Shown here piece by piece: positions 23,501 through 35,693 of a stretch of 64,000 bases of DNA (position 1 is its first letter; every line of letters begins with the position of its first letter). This DNA comes from Craterostigma plantagineum. Its lineage: Eukaryota > Streptophyta > Magnoliopsida > Lamiales > Linderniaceae. The DNA lies in contig JAPQWV010000739.1 in NCBI GenBank assembly GCA_027422505.1, positions 62,001-126,000 of the forward strand. Reading direction: 5' to 3'. The notes below the pieces were generated by a model. That model searched no databases. It saw only the letters and a list, made by a program, of their open reading frames with translations, and had not been told where the DNA came from. The translations under genes were made by a program, and so were the position numbers.

Positions 23501-25571
23501 GTTTGAGAATCAGGAGGTAGAACTTGAACTAAATCACTGACGGGTGTTAGAGATGGTTTCCTGTTTCTGTCTCTTTCATTTATTTCATGTAGTCAAAGGG
23601 AATCTCAGGCCCATGTGAGGCTTGTTTGGTAGATGAATCGAAAGCATTTTCATATGTCGATTCCGTAATGTTTCTAAGTGAGGTTGCAGCTAAACCCATG
23701 TGCTTAATATCATATATTTCTTTCTTCCGTAAAACTTTGGGGTTAGTGTAACCTATGCCTTCTATTGGATTATAGAAATCTATATCCTTGGGCTTGTTTA
23801 AGAATATCGTCCGTTCTGAATGTCCCCTACGCGTAAGATCATCTAATTTTTTTAGTTTTTGCATATAACTTCTTGCGTTCCTCGGTTAGGAGAGAATAAT
23901 TATTTTCTACCGTTAGTTTAGCGGCTTGACAATCATCTAGTTCCTTACTAAGCTCACTAACCTTAGCATTTTATATTTCTAATTGAGCTTCTAAGTTAGT
24001 GATCGTAGAGGTAGCTTCGGTTATCCTACAAGTTAAGGTGGCTTTCTCGTTGAGATTCCTAACCAAACAATTGTAGTTATTTGCTAGCCTATCTTCTAAT
24101 TCCTTAATCTTTTCACTATGATGTCCTAATTGAGGTTGACTAGTCTCTCTAGAATGTAGGCTCTTAGTAAGTTCTTCTATTTTCGCACTAGAGCTCATAA
24201 GTTCTGATACGAGACATTCTATCTTCTCCTGAGACCTCTCCAGTTTATTCTCTACTTCCTTTATACGTTTCTGCTCACGTTTCATGTTAGCATATTGTGT
24301 TTGATATGATTCTAACATGGTCAATAATGTGGAAGAAGAGACTACCTCTTTTGACAAAGTGGATGCGATGTCGTCGTCCGTACGATTGGATGTTTCGGCA
24401 TCTGATTCATTGTCGAGACGGGCCATGAGAGCTAAATTCTCTTCTTCAGAACTCGACGTGTCCTCGAGCCATGGGTCCTGTTCAGCCATGAGAGCTACTC
24501 CAGCTTCCTTCTATTTCGTCAATTGGAGCTTTCTGGAGTAGTAGTTGGCATCTCTTCTCTCTTCTTCGGAAGAGTGCACTCTCTGGCGAAGTGACCGGGC
24601 TTGCCACAGTTGAATCATTTGTTAGCCTCCTTAGGGTTCTTGACTTCGGAGCTCTCTCGTGCACGTTCTTTGTTTTTAGAGCTTGTAGTCCGAAGTCTGT
24701 TGGCTGAGGTTGAAGACTTCTTCTTGAAGTACTCCTTGCTCATCATTTGTCCTATGAGAGCTAACTGCTTTCCTAGAGCTTTCAAATTTGGCTCAACGTC
24801 GGAGTCTGATTCTTCTTCCGACACTGAAGGTGAAGGAGGCCTAACGATATTTTCCTTTCTTGATCTTGAGCTCCTCTTCTCTGAGACTAAGGCAACAGTG
24901 TCTTCGGTCTGTTTGCCTTTCTGCTCTTTGAGAATCTCGCTGATATCATCCTCATGCTTGGTGAGATTGTCAAACGCGGCATGGATATCCAACTCCTCTA
25001 GATCTTTATTTTGTCGAATCTGAGTGGATATTTTCTTCCGTTCCGCGGGCAGAGAGGGTAGAAATCTGATGTTTGTTTCCATATTAGTCTTTGTGATTTC
25101 TATCTTCCTCATCTCGTTGAGAAGAGTGAGGTATCTTTGGTAGATCTCATATAGACTCTCCTCCGGCTTTGCTTTGAAGGAGTCGTAAGCTGTGAGAATG
25201 TTCGCCTTTTTGGCCTTTATGCCAACTTCCGTCCTCTGCATCATCGTATGCAGTTCATCCCATATGCCTTTAGCCAATGAAAGGCTATCAATTTGTCTGT
25301 ATATGTCATTTGGGATGCCCTGCATGAGGGTATTCATGGCTACTAGATCAGCCTTAGCTCGAGCCCTTTCCTCTAGAGAGTATTCCCTAGGCCCTGCATG
25401 AGGGTATTCATGGATCCAGAATTGTGCCGGTCCCTCTTCAAGAGACTGCAGTAGGTTTTCAGCTTGATCTTTTAGAGCGATGAAATTTAGGAAGCGGCTT
25501 CTCCACACGGTATATTCGCCTCTTTGCAAAATCGGCGGATGGTTGTCATTTACGAGCGAGTAAGCATCCAT
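20556..25571 (-). pseudogene. Element D gag-protease-integrase, truncated before reverse transcriptase
   Basis: Gag starts at 25571 (start MDAYSLVNDNHPPILQ; RGEYTVWRSRFLNFI) and runs to a zinc knuckle near 24580-24610, whose first Cys codon is TGA (then FNCGKPGHFAREC in the same frame). A long coiled-coil gag extension follows (23971-24489, 23580-23864, 23082-23297) with several frame breaks. Protease reads WYLDSGCSTHMTG near 22470-22510. Integrase (21502-21960) keeps the first acidic residue (HMDLCGP) and the Glu ([12 protein letters not shown]), but the second Asp region is destroyed. The C-terminal integrase part (FLKVFGCKCFVAND, 20852-21547) leads to the first residues of the RT domain (VWTLVPRPHGK, frame-shifted), and the sequence stops at about 20556. 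The copy is dead. Confidence 0.88.
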
Positions 25572-26625
25572 TTTGTATTCTAGTCGGGTTGTTGAAGGAT
25601 CTTCGTTAAGTGTTTTGAAGGTTTGAAGATGATGTAATGTGCTTCACAAGTGACAAAGTTTGTTAGTAGCGTTTGATTCGAAAAATAAGTTCGAGAATTA
25701 TTTTCGATTCAATCTTTAAGTTTGATTGAAAATAATTTCGTCGAAATAGAATATACTGTTTACTGTTCTCGTGCGAGAAAGTTTGTCAGCGAAATATTTT
25801 ACGAGCGAAATAAATTGCTCAAAATCGCTCGGTCGAGAAAAATTTCCTGGTCGTGAATTTATTTCGATCGTAAAGAAACAGTGCGTTAGTAAGTTTCTCG
25901 ACAAGTCAAAATAAATCTGTTGACTAGAAAAGTTTGTCGCGTGTAAATGTTCGCCTGGTCAAGCGTTAAAGGTTTTACCGAAAAAGGTTTTCGAGAGAGT
26001 TTTTACGCATGCAAAATCAAAATTAGTCTCTCTCGAAAAAGTTTTTCGCTGAATAAAGCTCGAGAAATATTTCTAACTAAAATCGTTTCTAGTGATGACG
26101 ATTCTAGCGCTGACTTCGTATTCTGACCGAGAAAAATTCCCGCGCCAAGTTTTTCGATCGAGAAACTAATCCGATTGTAAACCTAGCGAGAAAATTAGAA
26201 CGATCGAGAAAAATTCACAGAATACGATTAACACGGATTCAAGCAAAAAACAAGGAATTAGACAGTGAAATTTCAGGTAATTGCTCGCAATCAATTACTA
26301 ACTACACACGAACAATCAATTAAACACGTTATGAAGAAAAATATGTCTTTGAGCAAAATCAGAACGTGTTCTTCATGTTCTTCGCAAACAGTAACTCGCA
26401 GAATCGATTCAATCCTAAATCCGAAGTTCAAACAGCTACAAATTTGATCGAATTCAACATTTAGCACTTAACCGAGCACAGAACATCAAATTCAAGTCAA
26501 TTAAGCACAGAATTATGCTATTGGATCGAACAAATTTCGCGCCAAACTGTTCTTCGATGAACAGTAACCAGAAAATGATTTTCGATCCAAATCTGACAAT
26601 TTTTTATTCAAAACAGAACGAATCT
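25572..26625 (-). other. Element D untranslated leader, rich in CGAGAAA-type words
   Basis: About 1 kb between gag and the primer-binding site. Many tcgagaaa, gcgagaaa and ttttcgatcgag words occur between about 25680 and 26240. No coding region was recognised. The style resembles E's leader, suggesting that D and E belong to related families. Confidence 0.65.
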
Positions 26626-26637
26626 GCTCTGATACCA
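26626..26637 (-). promoter_or_regulatory. Element D primer-binding site (initiator Met-tRNA)
   Basis: GCTCTGATACCA on the plus strand, two bases from the LTR at 26640. Confidence 0.92.
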
Positions 26638-26639
26638 AT

Positions 26640-26987
26640 TGTTAGGTCCTAAGATTAACAACTCTAAGATCCTAGGCAAGAATTCAAAGTAATTCGACGA
26701 TTTGATAATCGATAAGATTCGATCAAAAAACTCATTTGAAGAACGATAAAGAGAATTCGAGTAGAGTGAGAAAGTTACTGTTGTTTCTCTCTCTAAAAAT
26801 TGAATTGCAAGCCTTTCGGATCAATTTTCAAACTTTCTCTCTCAGCTCAATTGCTTTACATGTATTTATACCAAACAAGCTTGGTATAAATATCAAACTA
26901 GTCCTAATCTAAGGACTACTATACAAAACGCCTTAAATTACAAGGACAACTAATAAATTCAAGCACAATTAGAAATGGTATTCTACA
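26640..26987 (-). repeat. Element D 5' LTR
   Basis: 348 bp, TGTTAGGTCC...ttctaca, a direct repeat of 6522-6871. It is followed by the target duplication ctatc at 26988-26992. Confidence 0.95.
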
Positions 26988-26992
26988 CTATC

Positions 26993-27306
26993 TGATACAT
27001 AATCTCCATTGTATATCTGTGATTAAATTGATAACTCTTTATCAAATAGTTTATAGAATATAACTATCATTTAATCCACACATTAATCTTAAACATGATG
27101 ATTAGTGTTCCATGCTGAACATCAAGAGTAAGGATAATTTAGAGTAAATAATATTTAATTCATTATGGAATTCTACAATCTAAGTCATCGACTTAAACGA
27201 CCCATAAATAAGTAATTTACTCAAGGAACAACATGATATAAATCATTCAATTCGTGAAAATAAAAGCGCAACAATATAAATTGGCTTCTTGATCATAATA
27301 CTAACA
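26993..27306 (-). repeat. Element C 3' LTR, right part
   Basis: It continues the LTR interrupted at 6521. It matches about 33777-34082 (tgatacataatctccat at the left end, ataatactaaca at the right end). It adjoins the purine tract (complement of atctcccacttgatc, from 27307). Confidence 0.92.
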
Positions 27307-27378
27307 ATCTCCCACTTGATCTAAATCCAAAACCAAACGTCTCTATGCGTGTAGCAATAAACAGGGTCCTCAGAATTA

Positions 27379-30300
27379 TCATATAATTAAAAGCCAATTT
27401 CCATCGTATCTAATGCCCATGGATTCACTATGAGAAGTGTGCTTGGCTTGAGGTAAAGGTTTTGTCAGTGGGTCGGCCGTGTTGCCGACGGAATCAACTC
27501 TGCAAACCTTCACTTCACCTCTATCCACGATTTCTCGTATTAAGTGATAACGACGTAGAACATGTTTGGATCTTTGGTGTGACCTAGGCTCTTTCGCTTG
27601 AGCAATAGCTCCATTGTCACAATACAACTCAACTGGGCCATCAATACTAGGAACTACACCAAGCTCAGTTACGAACTTTCTTATCCAACATCCCTCTTTA
27701 GCCGCTTCAGAAGCAGCTATGTATTCTGCCTCAGTAGTGGAATCTGTTGTTGTTTCCTGTTTGGAACTCTTCCAACTAACAGCACCTCCATTGAGCAGAA
27801 ATACATATCTTGATTGCGATCTCATATCATCATGGTCGGTTTGAAAACTAGCATCAATGTAACCTTTTACAACGAGCTCAGGTTCACCACCATAAACATG
27901 GAACATATCCTTAGTCCTTTTCAAGTACTTGAAGATATTTTTAATTGCACGCCAATGTCTGTGCCCGGAGTTGCCTGATATCTACTTGTCACACTAAGCG
28001 CGTATGACACGTCAGGGCGAGTGCATATCATGGCGTGCATGATAGATCCAATTGCCGAAGCATATGGAACCATACTCATCCCATTCAGCTTATCAGGTGT
28101 TTTTGGACACAGATTCTTGCTTAAATGTATACCATGTGACATAGGTATGAATTCTTTCTTGCAATCTTGCATAGAAAACCGCTTCAACACCTTTTCAATA
28201 TATGCACTTTGACTCAATCCTATGAGTCTCTTCGATCTATTTCTATAGATCTGATGCCCAAAATATAAGCAGCATCGCCCAAATCCTTCATCGAGAACAC
28301 TTTCATTAACGAGGATTTGACAAACTCCAGTGATGGAATATTATTGCCGATAAGAAGTATGTCATCTACATACAGTACTAGAAAAACTATTGTACTCCCA
28401 CTAATTCTCTTGTATACACAAGGTTCCTCCTCGCACTTGATAAAATCAAACATTTTGATCTCTTTATCGAAGCGTTTGTTCCAACTTCGTGATGCTTGCT
28501 TCAACCCATAAATGGATTTCTGAAGCTTCCATACCATCCTAGCATTCAATGGATCTACAAAACCTTCTGGTTGTGTCATGTACACATCTTCCTCTAAATC
28601 ACCATTTAGAAATGCAGTTTTAACATCCATTTGCCATATTTCATAGTCGTGAAATGCGGGAATTGCTAGAGAGGATCCGAATCGACTTAAACATAACTAC
28701 TGGTGAGAAAGTTTCGTCATAGTCAACTCCTTGAACTTGTTTGAAACCTTTCGCTACCAGTCGTGCCTTGTATGTAGTCAGATTACCGTCCATGTATGTC
28801 TTCCTTTTGAAAACCCATTTGTTTTCAATGGCTTTTACACCATCAGGAAGGTCAACTAAGTTCCAAACTTGATTGTCGTACATGGACTACATCTCGAATT
28901 TCATGGCTCCTAGCCACTCATCAAAGTCAGGTCTATCTAATGCTTCTTTATAAGTCATTGGGTCCTCGGTATCTAATACCAATATCTCATATAGTCCCAT
29001 GAACCTCGCAGGCATTTGGACTATCCGTGTTGACCTACGTAAAGGTTGTTCCTCCGGCTGAACCTCATCCGCAACAGTTTGTGGTTGTTCAACTTCGACT
29101 GATGTCGAATCAACTTGAGGCAATACGTGAGCCTCTTCCGCAGCTTGTTGCGAGATTGGCTCTTCTTGACTCGTGCTAGTTGAAGCTATCATGGGTTGGG
29201 ATACATGGTAACCCATAACCATATCATCTTGTAGTGTCCCTTGAATTTCTTCAAGTCTAACGCTACTATCGTTGCTTTTTCGTGTGAGAAACTCTTTCTC
29301 CAAGAAAATGCCATGTCGAGCAACAAACACTTTGTTCTCCGACTTATGATAGAAATAATATCCTTTGGTTTCTTTAGGATATCCTACGAAGAAACATTTA
29401 TCTGATCTAGGGCCAAGTTTATCAACCATCAACCTTTTGACGTAAACTTCGCAACCCCAAATTTTCGGAAGTCATATTTGGTACCTTATCAAACCACATC
29501 TCATATGGTGTCTTTTCTACAGACTTAGAAGGAGCTCGGTTCAGTGTGAATGCAGCAGTTTCAAGCGCATAACCCCAAAAGGAAAGAGAAAGTTCAGTTT
29601 GACTCATCATAGATCGAACCGTGTCCAACAAGGTTCTGTTCCGCCTTTCAGAAACACCATTCCATTGCGGCGTTCCAGGAGGAGTCAACTGTGAAACAAT
29701 TCCACATTCTTTAAGATAAGTACCAAACTCTATGCTCAAATATTCACCTCCACGGCCTGACCGTAATGCTTTTACTTTCTTGTTGAGCTGGTTCTCAACT
29801 TCATTCTTGAATTCTTTGAACTTTTCAAATGATTCAGATTTGTGTCTCATCAAGTAGACATAACCGTATCTACTGAAACCATCAGTAAATGTAATGAAGT
29901 ATTGATAACCTCCCCGAGCATTAGTCGTCATCGGACCACATACATCACTATGTATTAGTCGTAGTAGGTCATTTACCCTTTCGCCTCTTTTAGCGAAAGG
30001 CGCTTTAATCATCTTCCCGAGCAAACAAGATTCGCATGTCTCAATTGATTCTAAATCAAATTGACCAAGAAGTCCCACTTCTTGTAATTTCTTAATGCGT
30101 CTCTCATTTATATGACCTAGGCGACAATGCCACATAAGAGTCATACCCTCATGAGAAATCTTGGATCTTTTGTTATTGATATTTAAAACTTGTTTTTCCA
30201 TCTCAAGTAAATATAGACCATTCTTCTCATAAAAACATCCATAAAATAAATTATCTTTATAAAATGAAAAGCAACCATTCTTATTGGTAAAATAAAAATC

Positions 30301-31437
30301 ATCCATGTCTAAACATGAAATAGAAATAATATTTCTTGAGATAGATGGAACATAATGAACATTTTTCAGTTCTAATATAAGTCCACTCTCCAAAGAGACA
30401 TCTATGCATCCAATAGCAACAGCTGCAACACTTGCACCATTCCCGACACGTAGTTGTACTTCGCATTTTCTTAGCATCCTCTTATTCTTTAGTGCCTGCA
30501 TATTCGAACAAATATGAGCGCACGATTCGGTATCAAATACCCATTCAGAATCAGAAGTAGAAATATTAACTTCAATAACAAATATACCTGAAACGGTTGG
30601 AACCTTTCCATTTTTCAAGTCATCAAGATACTCGGGACAATTTCTCTTCCAGTGCCCAATGCCTTTACAGTAAAAGCACTCAGCATTAGTAGCAACCTTG
30701 ACCTTGGGAGCGCTCGAAGCGACAACCTTAGCCTTATTTTTACCAACATTTGGTTTGCCTTTTATTTGGCGCTTGAATTTGTCTTTCTTAATCTTTTTCC
30801 CACCTGCATGAATTGCGAGCACATGAGGAACTCCTTTCTTCATGTCAAGTTCAGCAGTTTTCAGCATCCCATGGGTCTCATCCAAGCTCTTGTCCATTCC
30901 ATGCATGTGATAGTTCATGATGAACGATGAATAGCTGGGAGGAAGAGAGTTGAAAATAGTGTCTGTGGCCAACTCTTTAACCACAGGAGCTTCAAGTTTC
31001 TCCAACTGTTCCACATAACTCAACATCCTGAGCATGTGATCACCAACAGAGTTACCCTCAGCATCTTACATGCCAGCAAAGCTCTAGTCACATTATACCT
31101 CTCAGCACGTGCATGCTCTTGAAACATTTTCTTGAACTGCTCCATGATTCGTACGACGTGCTCAACTCGAATCGCTTCTGCAATTCGGGTGCTATCGTCG
31201 CCATAATCAGACATGTACATCGATCTCATCAGAACAATGTCGGTCGTACTCATCGACTTCTTCAACACTTGAATTAGCATTGGGATCTTTGGGAATGGGC
31301 GTATTAATTACATATTCCTTGCGCTCTTGCCCAAGAACGATTCTTAGGTTATGGTACCAATCAATAAAATTGGTGCCATTAGAGCTCAATTTGTCCTTGT
31401 CCAAAAGCGAACGCAACGACAACGCTTGTGCTGCCAT
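27379..31437 (-). pseudogene. Element C gag-pol polyprotein, degenerate
   Basis: Gag starts near 31437 (start MAAQALSLRSLLDKDK; NFIDWYHNLRIVLGQERK), shifts frame by about 31250 and again near 31030, then reads a zinc knuckle (CFYCKGIGHWKRNC), protease, HHCC region and integrase in one frame (29422-31035). Reverse transcriptase (28220-28883, [12 protein letters not shown] intact) and RNase H (27379-27924, STTEAEYIAASEAAKEG) follow in other frames. The protease active site reads DTE where the family has DTG or DSG. The integrase second Asp is replaced: RSGRGGEY instead of RSDRGGEY. With at least five frame changes and two lost catalytic residues it cannot be active. Its gag style resembles F's, so C and F may be related families. 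Confidence 0.9.
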
Positions 31438-32474
31438 TATCTACGTCACAGAGGAAAAAGGTTTCAGTTATTTTCACATAAATATTTTATTCACAGAATA
31501 AAACTCCCACTACAATTTAATGCCCCATAGTAGTAGGTCCAAGATCCATATTTTCACTAAGAATAAGCCAGTGGCGGCATGAAACTTTATCTTAGCTATT
31601 TAGGTAAGCAACACCTTGCTAATCAAATCATATTTGACTCTTGGTTTTGTCAACATCGTATATTAACAAAACTTCTCCCCAAGACCCAAAACGGTTTTGG
31701 TCTCTTGATAAGCAAACTTATTCTATTTGATACGGCATGTCGGACATATCCCACGACTCTTAAAGATTAAATACGGTGCCTACTGAGTAGGTCCCACCAA
31801 TATTCTTTCAAAATTCGGCGCGGATAGAATAGCAAGGGAGTAGACTTAATTTTAAAAGGGACTCAAAATCGCCAATCATATTATTAAATCATTTCCTAAT
31901 TTAAATATGATGCGATATTATTCAAATAATAATACTCTAACACATTAGAGATGCAGATTATCTAATAATCTCGACTGACAATTATTATATTTCAATGCTC
32001 GGTCAATCGTATTAACCAGATCGGAAATCATATGATATATACAATAGCTCATCTAATGAATATATACGATGCAAGCGTTATGATAATATGTTATTTAAAT
32101 CATCGTCACAGTTTCCAATTGGACATATGAACCTATTATAGATAGAAAACTTCTTATTGGAAACATCACATCATGTACACTCATAGCATATACAACTTGG
32201 TCATGTGATTGCAATTATTATACATATGCATTTTTGTCACTGAGTACACATCGACACAAATAATTGTTATACTGCATCGAAAACAGCATCATGATTTCTA
32301 AGCATATCTGAATATTTATGTAAATCGACATCGTCCATCATATGAATATGATATTACACTGGTGACATATGATTGCATCTATACAACGCCTTGAACATGC
32401 AATCAGATTAACCATGTGAATAAAATAATGAATCAAAATATTCATATTCCATAACAGTTAAGCAACGCAAGAAG
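31438..32474 (-). other. Element C untranslated leader
   Basis: About 1 kb between the gag start and the primer-binding site. It is AT-rich with no supportable gene on either strand. Confidence 0.7.
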
Positions 32475-32486
32475 GCTCTGATACCA
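32475..32486 (-). promoter_or_regulatory. Element C primer-binding site (initiator Met-tRNA)
   Basis: GCTCTGATACCA on the plus strand, one base from the LTR that starts TGTAAGGAAC at 32488. Confidence 0.9.
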
Positions 32487-32487
32487 T

Positions 32488-34082
32488 TGTAAGGAACGGT
32501 GCACATAATCACGTATTACACGCAACGGAAAATTAAAAAATTTCATATCAACATATCAACCGATTCCGACAGGATCCATGCGAATTAAAGCCTAACTAGT
32601 TTATAGAGATATACCTGTTCTTTCTTCGAGATGAGCGATGTTTGAAGTATGGTACCTCTACCGATATCCACCAAGAATTCGATCAAAGAATCGCTCTTTA
32701 TTTAGCTAGAAATACTCGAACGATGTTGTGTGTGATTCAGATTCTTCGGGGAAGTACAAAACTCCTTTTTAAATCCCACCTAAGAAATCTATGTATCATA
32801 ATAGATATAAATAAAGATGTATATATGAGTCAATCGCAGCTGCTCCATCTTAGTAATTAGAATCTCATTAAATTATTAAAATGATTTATTTCCATCATTA
32901 CACCATCATTTCCGTAAGATAAGTATAACCATAAAAGATCATATCTTTATGGTTTACAATCTACCAATCATAGGCGTATTACTTGTTTTATTGTCTTAAT
33001 CCAACCCACCATAATAGAGCATATCCGATTTCCTCAATAAATGGTAGAATATATCCCATATATATTTATCATATCATATCACACATCTTATTTGAATGTT
33101 TATTTATGTTATATTATATAATAAAAAGATAAATTATCTCATAATACATTTCTCATTATATTTACATCTACATGTAACATACAAAATAAATTCTTCGATC
33201 TTTTTCTTTTCGGTGTGACCCAGTAGGATCCATGTCACACTGGCAATAGAATTTGATCTCATCCTAATTCTATAAATCGTAAGTGGTAACTAGCAAATAC
33301 ATTGAGATTACCCAAGTGACACAGATAATAAGTATCTCATATACATATCACCATCCTAAAGCAGTAATTGCCCATGTCAATTCCTTGTCGCATAATATCC
33401 TAAATAAGTTCAAGGTAGGAATGTGTCATCCTCACAATTATTTATTCAATGCCAAAAGTTTATCGTAAATATAATTACTCTTAATCACATTGAATGCATT
33501 ACGATATCACTTTCTTCAAGGGGCCCGTGGATATCATCACTCATAGAATATGAGGGACAAAATATTTTTGATGAACATAATCCACTGCAGTAGTCACGCC
33601 TGTGGCAGCACCACCCGTAGAATTGCCTTTGACGGCTAACGTTGAGCGATACTAACAGACACGCACTTCTAGTGTTGAAAAATGAACATCTCATATTATT
33701 GAATTCAAGACACGTATGAAACATTAATGACACAAACACAATCCATAGTATGTTTCATTTCGGGTCTATCTGATACAGAATCTCCATTATATGTCTGTGT
33801 GATTAAATTGGTAACTCTTATCAAATAGTTTGTAGAATATAACTATCATCCACACATTAATCTTAAACATGATAATTAGTGTTCCATGCTAAATATCAAC
33901 ATTAAGGATAATTTAGAGTAAATAATATTTAATTCATTATGGAATTCTACAATCTAAGTCATCGACTTAAACAACCCATAAATAAATAATTTACTCAAGG
34001 AACAAAATGATATAAATCATTCAATTCGTGAAAATAAAAAGCGCAACAATATAAATATTGGCTCTTGATCATAATACCAACA
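32488..34082 (-). repeat. Element C 5' LTR, uninterrupted
   Basis: 1595 bp. This copy shows the undisturbed site cgggtctatctgatacag near 33764-33781 into which D inserted in the other copy. It has the same GTGTGAC/GTCACAC stem as the 3' LTR (33213-33240). It ends in ataccaaca. Confidence 0.93.
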
Positions 34083-34860
34083 CTTAAGAGGTTAATCATT
34101 ACAATTGTACACGAACCCAGAATTCCTTTGCACTAGTTTTCACCACGACAGTTGACAATACATCATCAGCAGATAGAAACAAGAATGACTACACTATGGG
34201 AACTTTGGTAGCAAAGTACAACCTATCACTCACTTGGAAAGATAGAAAGATAATTACCACAATTTTAGATATTCACTTAATCTTGTTAGGTCTAGGTGTT
34301 TGGGAGAGAAATTCCCTTATTTTACCGACTGAAGCGATGTGGAACTAATCATGCCTTTATGCGTGCGCCCGGAAACATAGGCCGACAGCTGAGCCCACTC
34401 TGGTTCAGCCGCACCACCCAGGGTGTCGAATCAGGCCGCCCCTTGCCTTGAAAGAATTCTTTCCCTTTCACTCTGATTCTTTCTAGTCCCATTTTGGCTA
34501 GTCTCCCGATCCGCCTCAGCGGCACGCCGGTCGCTTTTCCCGAGAGGTGCCCAAAGACTATCAAGAGACCCTTTCTACCCTATCGAGACGTCCCACATCA
34601 GAAAATGCTATCGACGAAAGAAACCTTTATCAAGCATAGCGAGCGATGTCCCCATATGCGACCATGGAAAATGGAAGAGCCAACTGCCCATAAACATGTC
34701 TGAATAAGCCTGCTGATTAGCTTAGCCCAGGCAGAGGTAGCTGTCTTGCCCTCGGGTGATGAGGTCAATCTTAAATAAATAAAAGAAGGTGATCTTAGTA
34801 CTCTTCCGGTCGGTAAGATGCAGATAAAAGGCCAATAACCTGATGTCAGCTTCTACGACA
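34083..34860. other. Non-retroelement segment between C and A's gag; part possibly organelle-derived
   Basis: The first 250 bp is ordinary AT-rich DNA. From about 34340 to 34850 the sequence becomes GC-richer and unlike any flanking element (words such as gcgcccggaaacataggcc and cggcacgccggtcgc). Short frames cross it on both strands without recognised domains. It sits where the rest of A's gag should be, so A lost this part or gained an insertion before or with C. Mitochondrial DNA transferred to the nucleus is one explanation, based on composition only; no gene was identified. Confidence 0.4.
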
Positions 34861-34864
34861 TAAG

Positions 34865-35086
34865 CTAAAGAAGTATCGTTAATTTCTTCATGCTCGTTTT
34901 ATGCGAGATGAATATGAGCAGTAGCCTTTCCGTCACTCTTCTTCCATTTCGCATCACTTGTAATTCTTTCAGGCCTGCCAGTGTAGCTTCCAGACAATTT
35001 TCTTTGAGCAAAATTGCCTTGATTTTTACCTTCCACAGGGAGTAATTTTTCCCATTAAATTTCTCAATCTCATGCTTAGCTGCCAT
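34865..35086 (-). pseudogene. Element A gag, N-terminal remnant
   Basis: Starts at 35086 (MAAKHEIEKFNGKNY; SLWKVKIKAIL), the typical start of Tnt1/Tork-type copia gag. About 50 residues align with that family's style before the frame drifts and stops at 34865. The remaining gag, including its zinc knuckle, is absent from the window. It lies 148 bp downstream of the primer-binding site, as expected. Confidence 0.85.
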
Positions 35087-35233
35087 TTTTTCCTCTCTCC
35101 CTTTTTTCTATCTCCCCCATAAACTTTACTGGATGAATAATAATAATCTAACAAACTTTCTGATGTGGAGTATTCAATATCATTGGCAACCACAGAGCAT
35201 ACGGTAAGTAGACTTTATAGACATCCATCCAAA

Positions 35234-35245
35234 GCTCTGATACCA
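35234..35245 (-). promoter_or_regulatory. Element A primer-binding site (initiator Met-tRNA)
   Basis: GCTCTGATACCA on the plus strand, one base before the LTR end tggttgtaaaatc. Confidence 0.88.
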
Positions 35246-35246
35246 C

Positions 35247-35507
35247 TGGTTGTAAAATCGACAGTGTAAAAAGAAAAGAGACACCGGGATTTTACGTGGA
35301 AAACCCCAAACTTGGGGTAAAAACCACGGGCAATGTATTTCACTGTGGGTAATTTTAGGGGTTACAACTCTATACCGTAAGGAGAAAACTAACTCTATCT
35401 CTCTTACAATAGGAGACTCACAAACTCTCTAAATATTTTCCTCATAACACTTGTATATACTGAATATAAGAAGTTATTATTTTCGATGATTTACAATGAC
35501 TTATAGC
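35247..35507 (-). repeat. Element A 5' LTR, R/U5 side
   Basis: It starts TGGTTGTAA beside the primer-binding site and is interrupted at 35507 by element G, after the duplication atagc (35503-35507). The terminal inverted match to the other end (TGTTGTAAG in element orientation) supports the LTR boundaries. Confidence 0.8.
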
Positions 35508-35686
35508 TGTTAACTTGTATGGCGTTCAATGACCCAATAGGTCTTGTACATCACATATATATAGCAATTACAAAGATACATATATGGCTAAAATCAAGGA
35601 GGAAATCAAAGCAATTAAGGAGGGAATATCGCTCCATTTATTATGATCTTATCCAATAGAGAGATCTTATATTTCCATGTTTAACA
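35508..35686 (-). repeat. Element G 3' LTR
   Basis: 179 bp direct repeat of 39817-39997 with a handful of differences; followed by tcccccctc, the polypurine-tract complement. Confidence 0.94.
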
Positions 35687-35693
35687 TCCCCCC

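Larger units (their letters stand above)
6522..26987 (-). mobile_element. Element D: Ty1/copia retrotransposon with about 350 bp LTRs, nested in C's 3' LTR
   Basis: The LTRs are 6522-6871 and 26640-26987, both TGTTAGG...ACA, flanked by a perfect 5 bp duplication ctatc (6517-6521 and 26988-26992). On the minus strand, the primer-binding site complement GCTCTGATACCA lies at 26626-26637 and the polypurine tract at 6872-6884. Gag, protease and integrase remain (about 20556-25571). Reverse transcriptase and RNase H are gone, replaced by element E and the deletion at its 3' end. Confidence 0.95.
5253..34082 (-). mobile_element. Element C: Ty1/copia retrotransposon with about 1.6 kb LTRs, nested in A
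   Basis: The 5' LTR is 32488-34082. The 3' LTR is split by element D into 5253-6521 and 26993-27306. The two LTR copies match along their length, including the sequence either side of D's insertion site. Internally there are a primer-binding site (32475-32486), gag-pol (27379-31437) and a polypurine tract beside the 3' LTR (about 27307-27318). The left LTR copy lacks or has diverged over its outer 21 bases, so the insertion duplication could not be confirmed; the right flank is cttaa. All coding parts are on the minus strand and carry several frameshifts. Confidence 0.9.

Noticed and set aside
34349..34703. Possible genes in the GC-rich segment (71 aa minus, 69 aa plus)
   Set aside because: Short overlapping frames without recognised motifs; more likely non-coding inserted DNA.
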